The position numbers and the translations under genes were made by a program. The notes under the pieces are model-generated. The model ran no database searches and was not told the origin of the DNA. It was given only the letters and a program-made list of their open reading frames with translations. From positions 186,001 to 250,000 of the forward strand of contig NZ_WTYD01000001.1 in assembly GCF_009827295.1 (NCBI RefSeq): a stretch of 64,000 nt of DNA. The letters run 5' to 3'. Each line of letters opens with the position of its first letter. Within the stretch, counting starts at the first letter, position 1. Source of the DNA: Qipengyuania pelagi (GTDB taxonomy: Bacteria; Pseudomonadota; Alphaproteobacteria; Sphingomonadales; Sphingomonadaceae). Of the stretch, positions 18,779 to 27,133 are shown piece by piece.

Positions 18779-19477
18779 TCAGGCGATGTCGACGAGGACG
18801 ATCTCGCTGTCTTCGATCGCGGTTACGCTGAGTGTTTCGAGGTCGCTGATCGCGGCACCGTCGCGGGCATTGACGCGCTGTCCATCCACGGTGACCGCGC
18901 CGGTAGCGGGCACGAGATAGGCCTTGCGATCGCTGCCAAGCGCGTATTCGACCGTCTCGCCCGCCCGGATCGTCGCTCCGACCACACGCGCATCGGCTCG
19001 AATGGGCAAGGCGTCCCCGTCCTGCTCGTGACCGCTGGCGAGAACCACGAACTGGCCCGACCGCTCGCCCTTCGGGAAAGGCTTGGCACCCCATTGCGGG
19101 GCATCGCCCTGGCTGGTCGGAATGATCCAGATCTGAAAGATCCGGGTTTCCTCGTCTTCGCGATTATATTCCGAATGGCGGATGCCGGTGCCAGCGCTCA
19201 TCACCTGCACGTCGCCCGCCTCGGTCCGGCCCTTATTGCCCAGGCTGTCCTCGTGCGTGATCGCGCCGGAACGGACATAGGTCACGATCTCCATGTCGCG
19301 ATGGGGGTGGGGCGGGAAGCCGGTATGGGGCTGGATCGTATCGTCGTTCCAGACCCTGAGAGCGCCCCAATGGGTGCGCGCGGGGTCGTGATAGCTGGCG
19401 AAGGAGAAATGGTGTTTGGCGTCCAGCCAGCCGTGATTGGCTCCACCCAGACTTTCGAAGGGGCGCAATTCGATCAT
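18779..19477 (-). CDS. Pirin family protein
   Basis: 232 residues from ATG 19477 with AGGAG at good spacing. Two cupin barrels; the N-terminal one carries metal ligands in GFPPHPHRDMEIVTYV and GTGIRHSEYN. Bacterial pirins such as YhhW have quercetinase activity or act as redox-sensing partners. It is first gene of the pirin-azoR operon. Upstream extension to 19534 was rejected because it lacks conserved residues. Confidence 0.92.
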   Translation of the reverse strand: MIELRPFESLGGANHGWLDAKHHFSFASYHDPARTHWGALRVWNDDTIQPHTGFPPHPHRDMEIVTYVRSGAITHEDSLGNKGRTEAGDVQVMSAGTGIRHSEYNREDEETRIFQIWIIPTSQGDAPQWGAKPFPKGERSGQFVVLASGHEQDGDALPIRADARVVGATIRAGETVEYALGSDRKAYLVPATGAVTVDGQRVNARDGAAISDLETLSVTAIEDSEIVLVDIA

Positions 19478-19569
19478 CGACAAACTCCTGTTTCTTGACG
19501 GTCCGACACGATCGCCGGCCCCGTCTCGCACCATCGAAATAGGCTTGCGCCTCCATGCTGATAAGTGAG

Positions 19570-19588
19570 ATAGTTTCGATCGAACTAT
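19570..19588. promoter_or_regulatory. Inverted repeat operator candidate for the LysR regulator
   Basis: ATAGTT-TCGATCG-AACTAT is a 6-7-6 inverted repeat in the divergent gap, 15 bases before the LysR start and about 93 before the pirin start. Its size and position fit a LysR-type recognition and autoregulation site. Inferred from sequence alone. Confidence 0.55.
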
Positions 19589-19602
19589 TCAGGATATTAG
19601 AA

Positions 19603-20520
19603 ATGTCTGATCCCCGATCCCCCACGATCGACCAGTTGCGCATCTTCCTCGCGGTGGTCGAGGAAGGCAGCTTCGCAGGCGCTGGACGCAGATTGGGGCG
19701 GGCCGTCTCGGCGATCAGCTACGGGATCGGCAATCTCGAGGCGCAGCTCGGCCTCACCCTGTTCGAACGCGAGGGGACGAAGCGGCCCGTGCTGACCACC
19801 GAGGGCGAGGCGATCCTTGCCGATGTGCGCGTGGTGGCCTCGGGTATCGCGGCGCTGAACGCCCGCGCGAAGGGCCTGATCGAGGGGCTGGAGGCGGAGG
19901 TGAGCCTGGTGGTCGACGTGATGCTGCCCGCTGAGAGGCTGTCGGGCATATTGCGCGCCTTCGCCAGCGAGTTCCCGACCGTCCCCTTGCGTCTCCATAT
20001 CGAGGCGATGGGGGCGGTTGCCGCCCTGGTGCTGGACGGACAGGCGGGCCTCGGGATTGCGGGTCCTGTCGCCTCGGAGATCGACGGGCTCGATCGGATC
20101 GAGGCGGGGGCGGTCACGCTGGTCCCGGTCGCCGCGCCGGATCACCCGCTGGCGCAGGCAGATCGTCTCAAGCCGGGCTCGGCGCGGGATCACATCCAGC
20201 TGGTGCTGACCGACCGCTCCCCGCTGACGCAGGGCCGGGATTTCGCGGTTCAGTCCCCGCACACATGGCGGCTCGCCGATCTCGGCGCGAAACACGCGCT
20301 GCTGCGCGAAGGGATCGGGTGGGGCAATATGCCCTTAGGGATGATCGAGCCCGATCTCGTTTCAGGCAGCCTCGTTCAGCTGGACATGCCCGAGGATACC
20401 GGCGGCGTGTATCGGTTTTCGGCGATCCACCGCTCCGATGCGACACCCGGACCGGCGACATCGTGGTTGTTGGACCGTTTCGTCGAATCGGGATTGGACG
20501 ATCGCCGCGCCGATGTCTGA
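19603..20520 (+). CDS. LysR-family transcriptional regulator
   Basis: 305 residues from ATG 19603 (AGGAT upstream). The N-terminal winged helix-turn-helix reads QLRIFLAVVEEGSFAGAGRRLGRAVSAISYGIGNLEAQLG. The effector-binding domain fills the rest. It is divergent from pirin-azoR with an inverted repeat in the gap, so it likely controls that operon in response to a quinone or electrophile (inference). An earlier in-frame ATG at 19555 lies upstream of the inverted repeat and was not chosen. Confidence 0.9.
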   Translation: MSDPRSPTIDQLRIFLAVVEEGSFAGAGRRLGRAVSAISYGIGNLEAQLGLTLFEREGTKRPVLTTEGEAILADVRVVASGIAALNARAKGLIEGLEAEVSLVVDVMLPAERLSGILRAFASEFPTVPLRLHIEAMGAVAALVLDGQAGLGIAGPVASEIDGLDRIEAGAVTLVPVAAPDHPLAQADRLKPGSARDHIQLVLTDRSPLTQGRDFAVQSPHTWRLADLGAKHALLREGIGWGNMPLGMIEPDLVSGSLVQLDMPEDTGGVYRFSAIHRSDATPGPATSWLLDRFVESGLDDRRADV

Positions 20521-20727
20521 CAGCGGTGATGCGGCGGGCTTAGGCTGCGGGATCCTGCGCTCCGACGACCACCGCTGGGCGACGATGATCGGAGCCGGAC
20601 AAGATTTTCCCATGGGTCGTGACTTCTGCCGGAATGGGTTGCATGGCCGCGGGGAAAATAGGGCGCTTTCGCACCGGTCGCTGTCGTGGGCGCCGCTATC
20701 GCTCTGCTGATTTGAATGGAAACAGAG

Positions 20728-22764
20728 ATGACCAATCCCTTGCTCGATACGCTGGCACTGCCGCGCTTTGGCGAGATCCGGCCCGAACATATCGCTCCCG
20801 CACTCGACCGTGTGATCGGCGATCACCGGGCGGTCGTGGCCCGGATCGTGGAGGATCGGCCCACATCCTTTGCGCAGAGCTGGATGCCGCTGGAGCGGGC
20901 GGAGACTGCCATCGCGGCGGTCTGGTCCACCGTGTCCCACCTCCACGGCGTGGCCGATACGCCCGAACTGCGCGAAGCCTATACCGCCGGGCAGAAGCGG
21001 CTGGTCGAGAACGATCTCCAGGTGATGCAGAACCGCGCGCTCTACGAAGTGCTGGTCGCGCTGACCGGAACGGCGGAATTCGCACGCCTGCCGGAAGCGG
21101 ATCGTGCGGCGGTGGAGCATGTGCTGCGCGATTTCACGCTGGCGGGCGTAGGGCTGGAGGATGCGCCCCGCGAACGCTTCGCGCAGATCTCGGTCGAGCT
21201 GTCGCAGCTGTCCACCGCGTTCGGCAACGCGGTGCTCGACGCGACCGATGCCTGGTCCGAACATGTCGAGGACGAAACCCTGCTCGCCGGACTGTCCGAT
21301 GCGGACAAGGCGATGCTGGCGGATTATGCGAAGGCGAAGGGGCTGTCCGGCTGCCTCGTCACGCTTCAGATGCCCAGCGTCAATGCGGTGCTGACCTTCG
21401 CCAAGGACCGTGGTTTGCGCGAACGCGTCTACACCGCGTCGGGCACGCGCGCTTCGGATCAGGGACCCGATGCGGGCCGGTTCGACAATTCGGGCCGCAT
21501 CGCCGACATTCTCGATCGGCGGCGCGAAGCGGCGCATCTGCTGGGCTTTGCCGATCCGGTCGAATGGTCGCTGGCCAGCAAGATGGCGCCTGACGGAGCG
21601 GAGGTGCTGGCGTTCCTGCGCGATCTCGCCGCCCGCGCGAAGCCCGCGGCGCAGCAGGAGATAGAGACGCTCGCCGAGTATGCGGCCGAGCATCTCGGGA
21701 TTGCCGAGTTTCAGCCGTGGGACGTAACCTATGTCTCGGAGCGGCTGCGCCAGGCGCGCTATGAAGTCGACGAGCAGGAGGTGCGCGCCTATTTCCCGGT
21801 CGAGCGCGTGCTGGCCGGATGGCAGAGCCTGCTGGACCGCCTGTTCGGCATCCAGCTGATCGCGCGGCCCGATGTCGCCGTCTATCATCCCGACGCCTGC
21901 TATTACGACGTGGCGGACGAAGCGGGCGAGATCTTCGCGGGCGTCTATCTCGATCTTCACGCGCGCTCGGGCAAGCGCAGCGGGGCGTGGATGGCGCAGG
22001 CGCGGTCCCGGCTCAACGACGATACCATCCACCGCGTGCCCGTCGCCTATCTCGTCTGCAATTTCGCACCGAAGACGCAAGACCATCCCTCGCTGCTCAG
22101 CCATCGCGAGGTGGTGACCTTCCTGCACGAGACCGGCCATTGCCTGCATCACCTGTTCACGCGGGTCGACCGGCCCAATATCGCGGGGACCAACGGGTTC
22201 GAATGGGATGCGATCGAACTGCCCAGCCAGCTGATGGAGGACTTCGCCTGGGACCGGGGGGTCTTGCAGGCGATGTCGGGCCATCACGAGACGGGCGCGG
22301 CGTTGCCGGACGCATTGTACGACAAGCTGATCGCCGCGCGGCATTTCCTGTCGGGCCTCTTCATCGTGCGCCAGGTCGAATTCGCGCTGTTCGATCTGCT
22401 CCTGCATATGGGCACGATGGGCAGCGACCCGATGGAGGTGATCGAGGCGGTGCGCGACGAGGTCGCCGTGATCCGTCCGCCATCATGGCACCGCTTCCCG
22501 CACGCATTCAGCCACATCTTCGCGGGCGGCTATGCCTCGGGCTATTACAGCTATCTCTGGGCCGAGGTGCTGGCCGCCGACGGCTTCCAGCATTTCGCCG
22601 AAGCGGGGCTGATCGACCGGTCGGTCGCGGGCAAATTCCGCGACGAGGTGCTGGCGCGCGGTGCCAGCCGCCCCGCCGCCGACAGCTTCCGCGCCTTTCG
22701 CGGGCGCGATGCCGACCCTGCCGCGATGCTCGTTCGCCATGGACTGACCGCCGATGCCCACTGA
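20728..22764 (+). CDS. prlC: M3 family oligopeptidase (PrlC/Dcp type)
   Basis: 678 residues from the ATG at 20728; the N-terminus [14 protein letters not shown] matches the E. coli oligopeptidase A pattern, so this was preferred over the ATG at 20716. The zinc signature [11 protein letters not shown] (HExxH) lies near residue 470, with the third ligand Glu in the following [13 protein letters not shown] helix. Cytoplasmic metallopeptidase that degrades short peptides, including cleaved signal peptides. The next gene starts inside its last codons (11-base overlap), so the two are translationally coupled. Confidence 0.94.
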   Translation: MTNPLLDTLALPRFGEIRPEHIAPALDRVIGDHRAVVARIVEDRPTSFAQSWMPLERAETAIAAVWSTVSHLHGVADTPELREAYTAGQKRLVENDLQVMQNRALYEVLVALTGTAEFARLPEADRAAVEHVLRDFTLAGVGLEDAPRERFAQISVELSQLSTAFGNAVLDATDAWSEHVEDETLLAGLSDADKAMLADYAKAKGLSGCLVTLQMPSVNAVLTFAKDRGLRERVYTASGTRASDQGPDAGRFDNSGRIADILDRRREAAHLLGFADPVEWSLASKMAPDGAEVLAFLRDLAARAKPAAQQEIETLAEYAAEHLGIAEFQPWDVTYVSERLRQARYEVDEQEVRAYFPVERVLAGWQSLLDRLFGIQLIARPDVAVYHPDACYYDVADEAGEIFAGVYLDLHARSGKRSGAWMAQARSRLNDDTIHRVPVAYLVCNFAPKTQDHPSLLSHREVVTFLHETGHCLHHLFTRVDRPNIAGTNGFEWDAIELPSQLMEDFAWDRGVLQAMSGHHETGAALPDALYDKLIAARHFLSGLFIVRQVEFALFDLLLHMGTMGSDPMEVIEAVRDEVAVIRPPSWHRFPHAFSHIFAGGYASGYYSYLWAEVLAADGFQHFAEAGLIDRSVAGKFRDEVLARGASRPAADSFRAFRGRDADPAAMLVRHGLTADAH

Positions 22765-23833
22765 TCCCGCAAACAGCGTCGTGCGGACATGGCGCGCCGA
22801 AGCGATCCGCCGGATCGAGGCCGATTACAACCGCTCGGCCGACACCCACCTGATCCGCGTCGATCTGCCGCGCCATCCCGGCATCACGCTCTACCTCAAG
22901 GACGAGAGCAGCCATCCCACCGGCAGCCTGAAGCACCGCCTGGCGCGCTCGCTGTTCCTCTATGCGCTGTGCAATGGCTGGATCGGGCCGGACACCTGCG
23001 TGATCGAATCCTCCTCCGGTTCGACGGCGGTGAGCGAGGCCTATTTCGCGCGGATGCTGGGGCTGCGCTTCATCGCTGTCGTGCCCGCCAGCACCGCCGC
23101 GCCCAAGCTCGATGCGATCCGCTTCCATGGCGGCGAGATTCATCCGGTGGACGATCCGCGTACCGTCTACGAGGTCTCGCAGCGCCTCGCGGACGAGACG
23201 GGCGGCCATTATCTCGACCAGTTCACCTTCGCCGAGCGCGCGACCGACTGGCGCGGCAACAACAACATCGCCGAAAGCATCTTCGCGCAGATGGCGGAGG
23301 AAGAATATCCGGTGCCCGAATGGGTCGTGTGCGGGGCGGGCACCGGCGGCACGTCGGCCACGATCGGGCGCTACATCGCCTATCAGCGCCACGCGACGCG
23401 GCTCTGCGTGGCCGACCCGGTGCATTCGATCTTCCACCGGCATTATCACGACCGGACGGCGACATCGCTGCCGCCGGGCTGCGCGAGCCGGATCGAGGGG
23501 ATCGGCCGCCCCCGGCTGGAGCCGAGCTTCGTGCCCTCGGTGATCGACCGGATGATCCCGGTGGAGGATGCCGACAGCATCGGCGCCATGCGCGCTCTAT
23601 CGGACCGCTTGGGCCGCCGCGTCGGCGGGTCCACGGGGACCAACCTCGTCGCCTGCGCGAAACTGATCGCCGAGATGGAGGCGGCCGGTGCGAAAGGCTC
23701 GATCGTCACCGTCCTGTGCGATGGAGGAGAGCGGTACAGCTGCACCTATTACGACGACGACTGGCTGGAGAGCCACGCGATCGACTGGCGACCGTCTTAT
23801 CGATCTATCGGGAATTCCCTCTCCCAGGATTGA
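22754..23833 (+). CDS. PLP-dependent cysteine synthase/desulfhydrase family protein (Cds1-like)
   Basis: 359 residues, fold-type II PLP enzyme. The PLP Lys is in [11 protein letters not shown] (about residue 60), the substrate loop is [11 protein letters not shown], and the phosphate-binding loop is [10 protein letters not shown]. The N-terminus ([17 protein letters not shown]) resembles Cds1-type L-cysteine desulfhydrases more than CysK/CysM. This resemblance suggests H2S release from cysteine, but synthase activity is possible. It overlaps the end of the oligopeptidase gene, linking peptide breakdown to cysteine handling. Confidence 0.82.
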   Translation: MPTDPANSVVRTWRAEAIRRIEADYNRSADTHLIRVDLPRHPGITLYLKDESSHPTGSLKHRLARSLFLYALCNGWIGPDTCVIESSSGSTAVSEAYFARMLGLRFIAVVPASTAAPKLDAIRFHGGEIHPVDDPRTVYEVSQRLADETGGHYLDQFTFAERATDWRGNNNIAESIFAQMAEEEYPVPEWVVCGAGTGGTSATIGRYIAYQRHATRLCVADPVHSIFHRHYHDRTATSLPPGCASRIEGIGRPRLEPSFVPSVIDRMIPVEDADSIGAMRALSDRLGRRVGGSTGTNLVACAKLIAEMEAAGAKGSIVTVLCDGGERYSCTYYDDDWLESHAIDWRPSYRSIGNSLSQD

Positions 23834-23871
23834 GAACCTTGGGTCGTCTCGCCGAAGATCGGAAACCGCGT

Positions 23872-23898
23872 GGATTAAAACCGTCAGACGGTTCGTTT
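23872..23898 (+). promoter_or_regulatory. ECF sigma promoter motif upstream of the small secreted protein gene
   Basis: GGATTAA (23872-23878), 15 bases, CGTTT (23894-23898). The same two boxes with the same spacing precede the subtilase gene (25716-25742) and the PRC-barrel-like gene (27050-27076). The ATG lies about 51 bases after the -10 box. Confidence 0.7.
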
Positions 23899-23949
23899 CC
23901 CTCTCAGACGACCGGATCGATCCGGCCGCACATGAAAGGAAAACGATCG

Positions 23950-24309
23950 ATGACCAAACCCGCTGCAATCCCGTTCCTCGCCCTTGCCCTGTCCGGAGCG
24001 ATCGGGGCGACTGCCGTGAGCGCCGCCATCCCGATGCTTTACGAAGAGCAGATGGCGCGTGCGGAAGAGGCCCTGATCATCACCTCTCCGATCGCGGGTA
24101 TCGAGAACCGGTTCTGGTTCGATTACCGCATCGACGTGACCGAAGCGCAGAAGGAACTGTCGAGTGATCTGCGCCGCGCGAGCGACCTGGAAGACCGTCG
24201 CGATGCCTGGGAAGAATATGCGCACGAACTGAAGCACGAGCGTGTCCACTATATCGAGGAAATGGCCGAGCGTGGCTATCGCATGGGCCGGGTCATCATC
24301 GTCGACTGA
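23950..24309 (+). CDS. Small secreted helical protein of the ECF module
   Basis: 119 residues, ATG 23950 with AAAGGA upstream. A signal peptide (LALALSGAIGATAVSA) is followed by a mostly charged helical region (EQMARAEEALIITSPIAG, then SSDLRRASDLEDRRDAWEEY). No family recognised. The promoter motif 51 bases upstream is shared with the sigma factor and subtilase genes, so it is probably part of the same regulon. Leader sequence GAAAGGAAA before the start is nearly the same as before the gene at 27134. Confidence 0.8.
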   Translation: MTKPAAIPFLALALSGAIGATAVSAAIPMLYEEQMARAEEALIITSPIAGIENRFWFDYRIDVTEAQKELSSDLRRASDLEDRRDAWEEYAHELKHERVHYIEEMAERGYRMGRVIIVD

Positions 24310-24343
24310 CACTGGAACCGCGAAACGAGTTTACAAGCCCCCC

Positions 24344-24369
24344 GGCCGCATCCCTGATCGGATGCGGCC
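24344..24369 (+). repeat. Hairpin after the small secreted protein gene
   Basis: GGCCGCATCC (24344-24353) pairs with GGATGCGGCC (24360-24369), a perfect 10-bp stem with a 6-base loop and no T-run. It precedes a second, terminator-like hairpin by a few bases and may block readthrough or 3' decay. Confidence 0.6.
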
Positions 24370-24376
24370 ACCCCTG

Positions 24377-24413
24377 AAGGAAGGATCGGACCAGCCCCCG
24401 ATCCTTCCTTTTT
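24377..24413. terminator. Rho-independent terminator between small secreted protein gene and anti-sigma gene
   Basis: AAGGAAGGATCGG (24377-24389) pairs with CCGATCCTTCCTT (24398-24410), followed by TTTTT on the plus strand. On the minus strand the stem also ends near an A/T-rich side, but the anti-sigma gene stop (24477) is 60 bases away, so it mainly serves the plus-strand gene. Confidence 0.8.
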
Positions 24414-24476
24414 CGCGTTCAGGACAGGGCAGAGGCCGGGCGGTAAGCGACAATTGGAAAGGGAAGCGTGCGCGGC

Positions 24477-25214
24477 TCAGCGCCACCCGCGTTCGCGAGC
24501 GGCCTGCTCGGCCCCTGCGTCGAGAGCGGGACCCGCCGCCATCTCCTGCGCTTCCGCCAGGATCGCGCCGTCATCGGCGCCCGCCATGCGGAAATCGGTC
24601 GAGGCTGCTTCGGCTCCCTCGGATTGGCGTTCGATCTTCCAGCCGTCCTGGTCGCGGCAGGCGATGCCGCCACCTGAGACGCCGCTAAAGGCGCGGCAGA
24701 ATTGGCCGGTTTCATCCTCGAACGACAGCAACACGCGGGTTTCAGCCGCCGGAGGCTGCTCGGCAACGAGCTGGTCGTCCAACACGGCGGCAAGCTGAGG
24801 ACCGGCATATCCGGCACCCGGCGTGGAATTGGTATCACCCAGAATGACGGCAATAGCGAGCGATGCGGCCAGCGCGGGTCCCGCGAACCACCCCCAATGC
24901 GGTCGCCTCGACGAGACCTCGCGTTGTTCGGCCTGTTGTTTCCGGGCCTCCTGCTTCTGGCGGGCGGCGGCGAAATCGACCACCGTTTCGTCGCTGCGCG
25001 CTGTCAGCAGATCCGCCAGGCGATCCGGCACGCGTTCGTCCAGCACCGGCGCATAATGCTTCGACAATCGCGCTGCGAGGGCGCGATGCCGCTCCACCTG
25101 CTTCGCCAGTTCGGGATCGGCGGCTATCGCGTCCTGCATCGCGGCCTGCCGCTCGGCCGGCAATTCGCCATCCGCGAAGGCGGCGATCTCTTCGGGCGTC
25201 ACGCGGCTGCTCAT
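24477..25214 (-). CDS. Anti-sigma factor, single membrane span
   Basis: 245 residues. The N-terminal cytoplasmic part (TPEEIAAFADGELPAERQ) has the usual anti-sigma helical start but no HxxxCxxC zinc motif. One transmembrane segment lies at about residues 108-125 (WFAGPALAASLAIAVILG), then a periplasmic domain with two Cys (GQFCRAF and GIACRDQ). Its ATG overlaps the sigma stop by four bases (ATGA), the usual coupling of a sigma/anti-sigma pair. It should hold the ECF sigma inactive until an envelope signal releases it. Confidence 0.88.
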   Translation of the reverse strand: MSSRVTPEEIAAFADGELPAERQAAMQDAIAADPELAKQVERHRALAARLSKHYAPVLDERVPDRLADLLTARSDETVVDFAAARQKQEARKQQAEQREVSSRRPHWGWFAGPALAASLAIAVILGDTNSTPGAGYAGPQLAAVLDDQLVAEQPPAAETRVLLSFEDETGQFCRAFSGVSGGGIACRDQDGWKIERQSEGAEAASTDFRMAGADDGAILAEAQEMAAGPALDAGAEQAARERGWR

Positions 25215-25699
25215 GCTTCGTCTCCCAGCATCTGCATCAGGGCATCGCGGCCCCTAACGAGCCGCGAGTTGAGCGTACCGACCGGACAGCCCACGATCTC
25301 CGCGGCTTCCTTGTAGGCATAGCCTTCGACCATCACGAGCAGGACGGCCTCGCGCTGGTCGGGCGGCAGCGACTGCATCGCGCGATCCACATTGCCGAGT
25401 TCGACCACGGCTTCCTGCGCCCCGTCGCCGCCGATGGCGGTGCCCGCTTCCTCGTCCACGAAGGTTTGCAGGCTGCGGGTCGTCCGGCGGCCCTCGTCGA
25501 TCCAGATATTGCGCATGATCCGATACATCCAGCTGTCGAGCCGCGTGCCTTCCTCCCAGCGGGAGCGATTGGCCAGCGCGCGCTCGATCGTCATCTGGCA
25601 GAGATCGTCACCGTCGGACGGATTGCCGGACAGCCCGATCGCGAACCGACGCAATCGGGGCAGCAGGGCCAGCAAGTCTGTCTCGAAAGCGGTGTTCAG
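25211..25699 (-). CDS. ECF RNA polymerase sigma factor
   Basis: About 162 residues. Sigma region 2 (LPRLRRFAIGLSGNPSDGDDLCQMTIERAL, then WMYRIMRNIWIDEGRR) and region 4 (LPPDQREAVLLVMVEGYAYKEAAEIVGCPVGTLNSRLVRGRD) are complete. No ATG or GTG exists in frame. A TTG at 25675 would cut into conserved helix 1. A CTG at 25697-25699 has a strong GGAAGG Shine-Dalgarno eight bases upstream and gives a full domain, so it was chosen. It is coupled to the anti-sigma gene. An ECF-like promoter motif 22 bases upstream suggests autoregulation. Confidence 0.88.
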   Translation of the reverse strand: MNTAFETDLLALLPRLRRFAIGLSGNPSDGDDLCQMTIERALANRSRWEEGTRLDSWMYRIMRNIWIDEGRRTTRSLQTFVDEEAGTAIGGDGAQEAVVELGNVDRAMQSLPPDQREAVLLVMVEGYAYKEAAEIVGCPVGTLNSRLVRGRDALMQMLGDEA

Positions 25700-25715
25700 T
25701 GTCTCTGCCTTCCAC

Positions 25716-25742
25716 GGATTAAACGGACGGGGACGCTCGTTT
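25716..25742 (+). promoter_or_regulatory. ECF promoter motif driving the subtilase gene
   Basis: GGATTAA (25716-25722), 15 bases, CGTTT (25738-25742), identical boxes and spacing to those at 23872 and 27050. Expected start of transcription near 25749, so the ATG at 25784 with GAGG upstream is the natural start. Confidence 0.72.
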
Positions 25743-25747
25743 CATCC
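25721..25747 (-). promoter_or_regulatory. ECF promoter motif for the sigma factor gene, interlaced with the plus-strand one
   Basis: On the minus strand GGATGAA (25747-25741), 15 bases, CGTTT (25725-25721). One base differs from the other three copies. Its -10 box is the complement of bases shared with the plus-strand -35 box region, so the two promoters occupy almost the same 32 bp in opposite directions. Confidence 0.62.
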
Positions 25748-25783
25748 ATGCTTAATGCGTTTTATTCGAATATTGAGGCCCTG

Positions 25784-27004
25784 ATGCGAATTTTCCCTCT
25801 TCTGTGTGCCGCTCTGGCTCTTATCGCGGCCCCTCTCGCCGCGCAGATCGCCCTGCCGCGCCTGCCCCTGCCGCCGGTCGGGAGCGTGGTGGGGGACAGT
25901 CTCGGCGCGCTGGGAGAAACGGGCGCGGATTTGCAGCGGACGGTCGAGAAACTCGCCCGCGACCGCCTTCGCACGGTCGAACGATTGGTGCGGTCCAATC
26001 CCGACATCATCGAACTGGACGCTCTCGGCGCGCCCGCGCGCCGCGGCGAACTGATCGTCATGGATGTGCCCGCCGCTGCTTTGGCTCCCGCGCTCCAGGC
26101 CGGTTTCACCGTGCTTTCGCGCGAGGAGGTCGAAGGACTCGGTATTTCGCTAGTGCGCGTGCGCGTCCCTGCCGGTCTGTCCCTCGCCGAAGCGCAGAGC
26201 GCGCTGGCGCTCCTCCTGCCCGATGCCGAGATCGTGGCCGACAATCTCCATTTCCAGGCCGGGGTCGCCGACAGTGCGCTCGCATCCGCCGCCTCCTCGG
26301 CCTCGACGGGGCGGTCCGCGCCGGTCGGCATGATCGACGGCGCGACCGGGCCTTCGATCGCGGTCGCGGAAACGCGCGGTTTCGCCAAGGGGGCGCCCTA
26401 TCCCAGCCATCACGGCAGCTCGGTCGCCTTCCTGCTCTCCCATGCAGGCGCGGGCACGATCCGGGTCGCCGATGTTTACGGGACCGACAAAGCGGGCGGG
26501 AATGCGCTCGCCATGGCGAAGGGCCTCGGCTGGCTGGTGGAGCGGGGCAGCAAGGTTGTCACGATCAGCCTGGTCGGGCCGCGCAACGCCTTGCTCGAAA
26601 GAGCGGTGCGCGCCGCGCAGCGCCGGGGCGTGGTCGTCGTGGCGGCGGTCGGCAATGACGGCCCCGCCGCCCCACCGGCCTATCCCGCATCCTATCCCGG
26701 CGTCGTCGCGGTCACCGCCGTCGATGGCAAGCGTCGCGCCCTGATCGAGGCGGGGCGGGCTCTCAATCTCGACTATGCGGCGCCGGGAGCGGATATTTAC
26801 GGGCGCAATGCGAAGGGCAATCGGATCAAGCTGCGCGGAACCTCCTTCGCCACGCCGCTCGTCGCCGCGCGGGTGGCGAGAGCGATGGGGCAGGGCGGCG
26901 ACTGGCGCAGCGCGCTCGACCGGGAAGCGATCGATCTGGGGCGCAAGGGGCCGGACGATGTCTTCGGTCGCGGCCTCGTCTGCGCGACCTGCACGGGACG
27001 CTGA
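25784..27004 (+). CDS. Secreted subtilisin-like (S8) serine peptidase
   Basis: 406 residues. A signal peptide (LLCAALALIAAPLAAQ) precedes a roughly 150-residue pro-like region with a coiled stretch (LQRTVEKLARDRLRTVERLV). The catalytic triad is visible: Asp185 in VGMIDGATG, His210 in HHGSSVAFLL, Ser354 in RGTSFATPLVAA, with oxyanion Asn291 in AAVGNDG. Two Cys (CATC) lie at the C-terminus. It is divergent from the ECF sigma gene and shares its control region, so it is probably induced by that sigma. Target unknown. Confidence 0.88.
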   Translation: MRIFPLLCAALALIAAPLAAQIALPRLPLPPVGSVVGDSLGALGETGADLQRTVEKLARDRLRTVERLVRSNPDIIELDALGAPARRGELIVMDVPAAALAPALQAGFTVLSREEVEGLGISLVRVRVPAGLSLAEAQSALALLLPDAEIVADNLHFQAGVADSALASAASSASTGRSAPVGMIDGATGPSIAVAETRGFAKGAPYPSHHGSSVAFLLSHAGAGTIRVADVYGTDKAGGNALAMAKGLGWLVERGSKVVTISLVGPRNALLERAVRAAQRRGVVVVAAVGNDGPAAPPAYPASYPGVVAVTAVDGKRRALIEAGRALNLDYAAPGADIYGRNAKGNRIKLRGTSFATPLVAARVARAMGQGGDWRSALDREAIDLGRKGPDDVFGRGLVCATCTGR

Positions 27005-27049
27005 CTTAGGGCGCTGAGCGGGCGCGCGGAAAAAAATTTCGGCAGCGAT

Positions 27050-27076
27050 GGATTAAGCGCGTTGGCCCACCCGTTT
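27050..27076 (+). promoter_or_regulatory. ECF promoter motif upstream of the PRC-barrel-like secreted protein gene
   Basis: GGATTAA (27050-27056), 15 bases, CGTTT (27072-27076). The start codon at 27134 is 57 bases after the -10 box, with an AAAGGAAA ribosome site before it. Confidence 0.7.
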
Positions 27077-27133
27077 TCCTTTCAAGCGGATGCATCCCCC
27101 TCCTTGCGCATCCGCAGACGAAAGGAAATCATC

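Noticed and set aside
20362..22407. 681-residue minus-strand frame antisense to the M3 peptidase
   Set aside because: Shadow of prlC; composition is Arg/Gly/Gln-rich with no domain signature.
25696..25749. A 17-codon minus-strand ORF (MDETSVPVRLIRGRQRH) upstream of the sigma gene, as leader peptide or frameshifted sigma N-terminus
   Set aside because: It starts upstream of the predicted transcription start and overlaps the promoter boxes, so it is unlikely to be translated; it is not in frame with the sigma.
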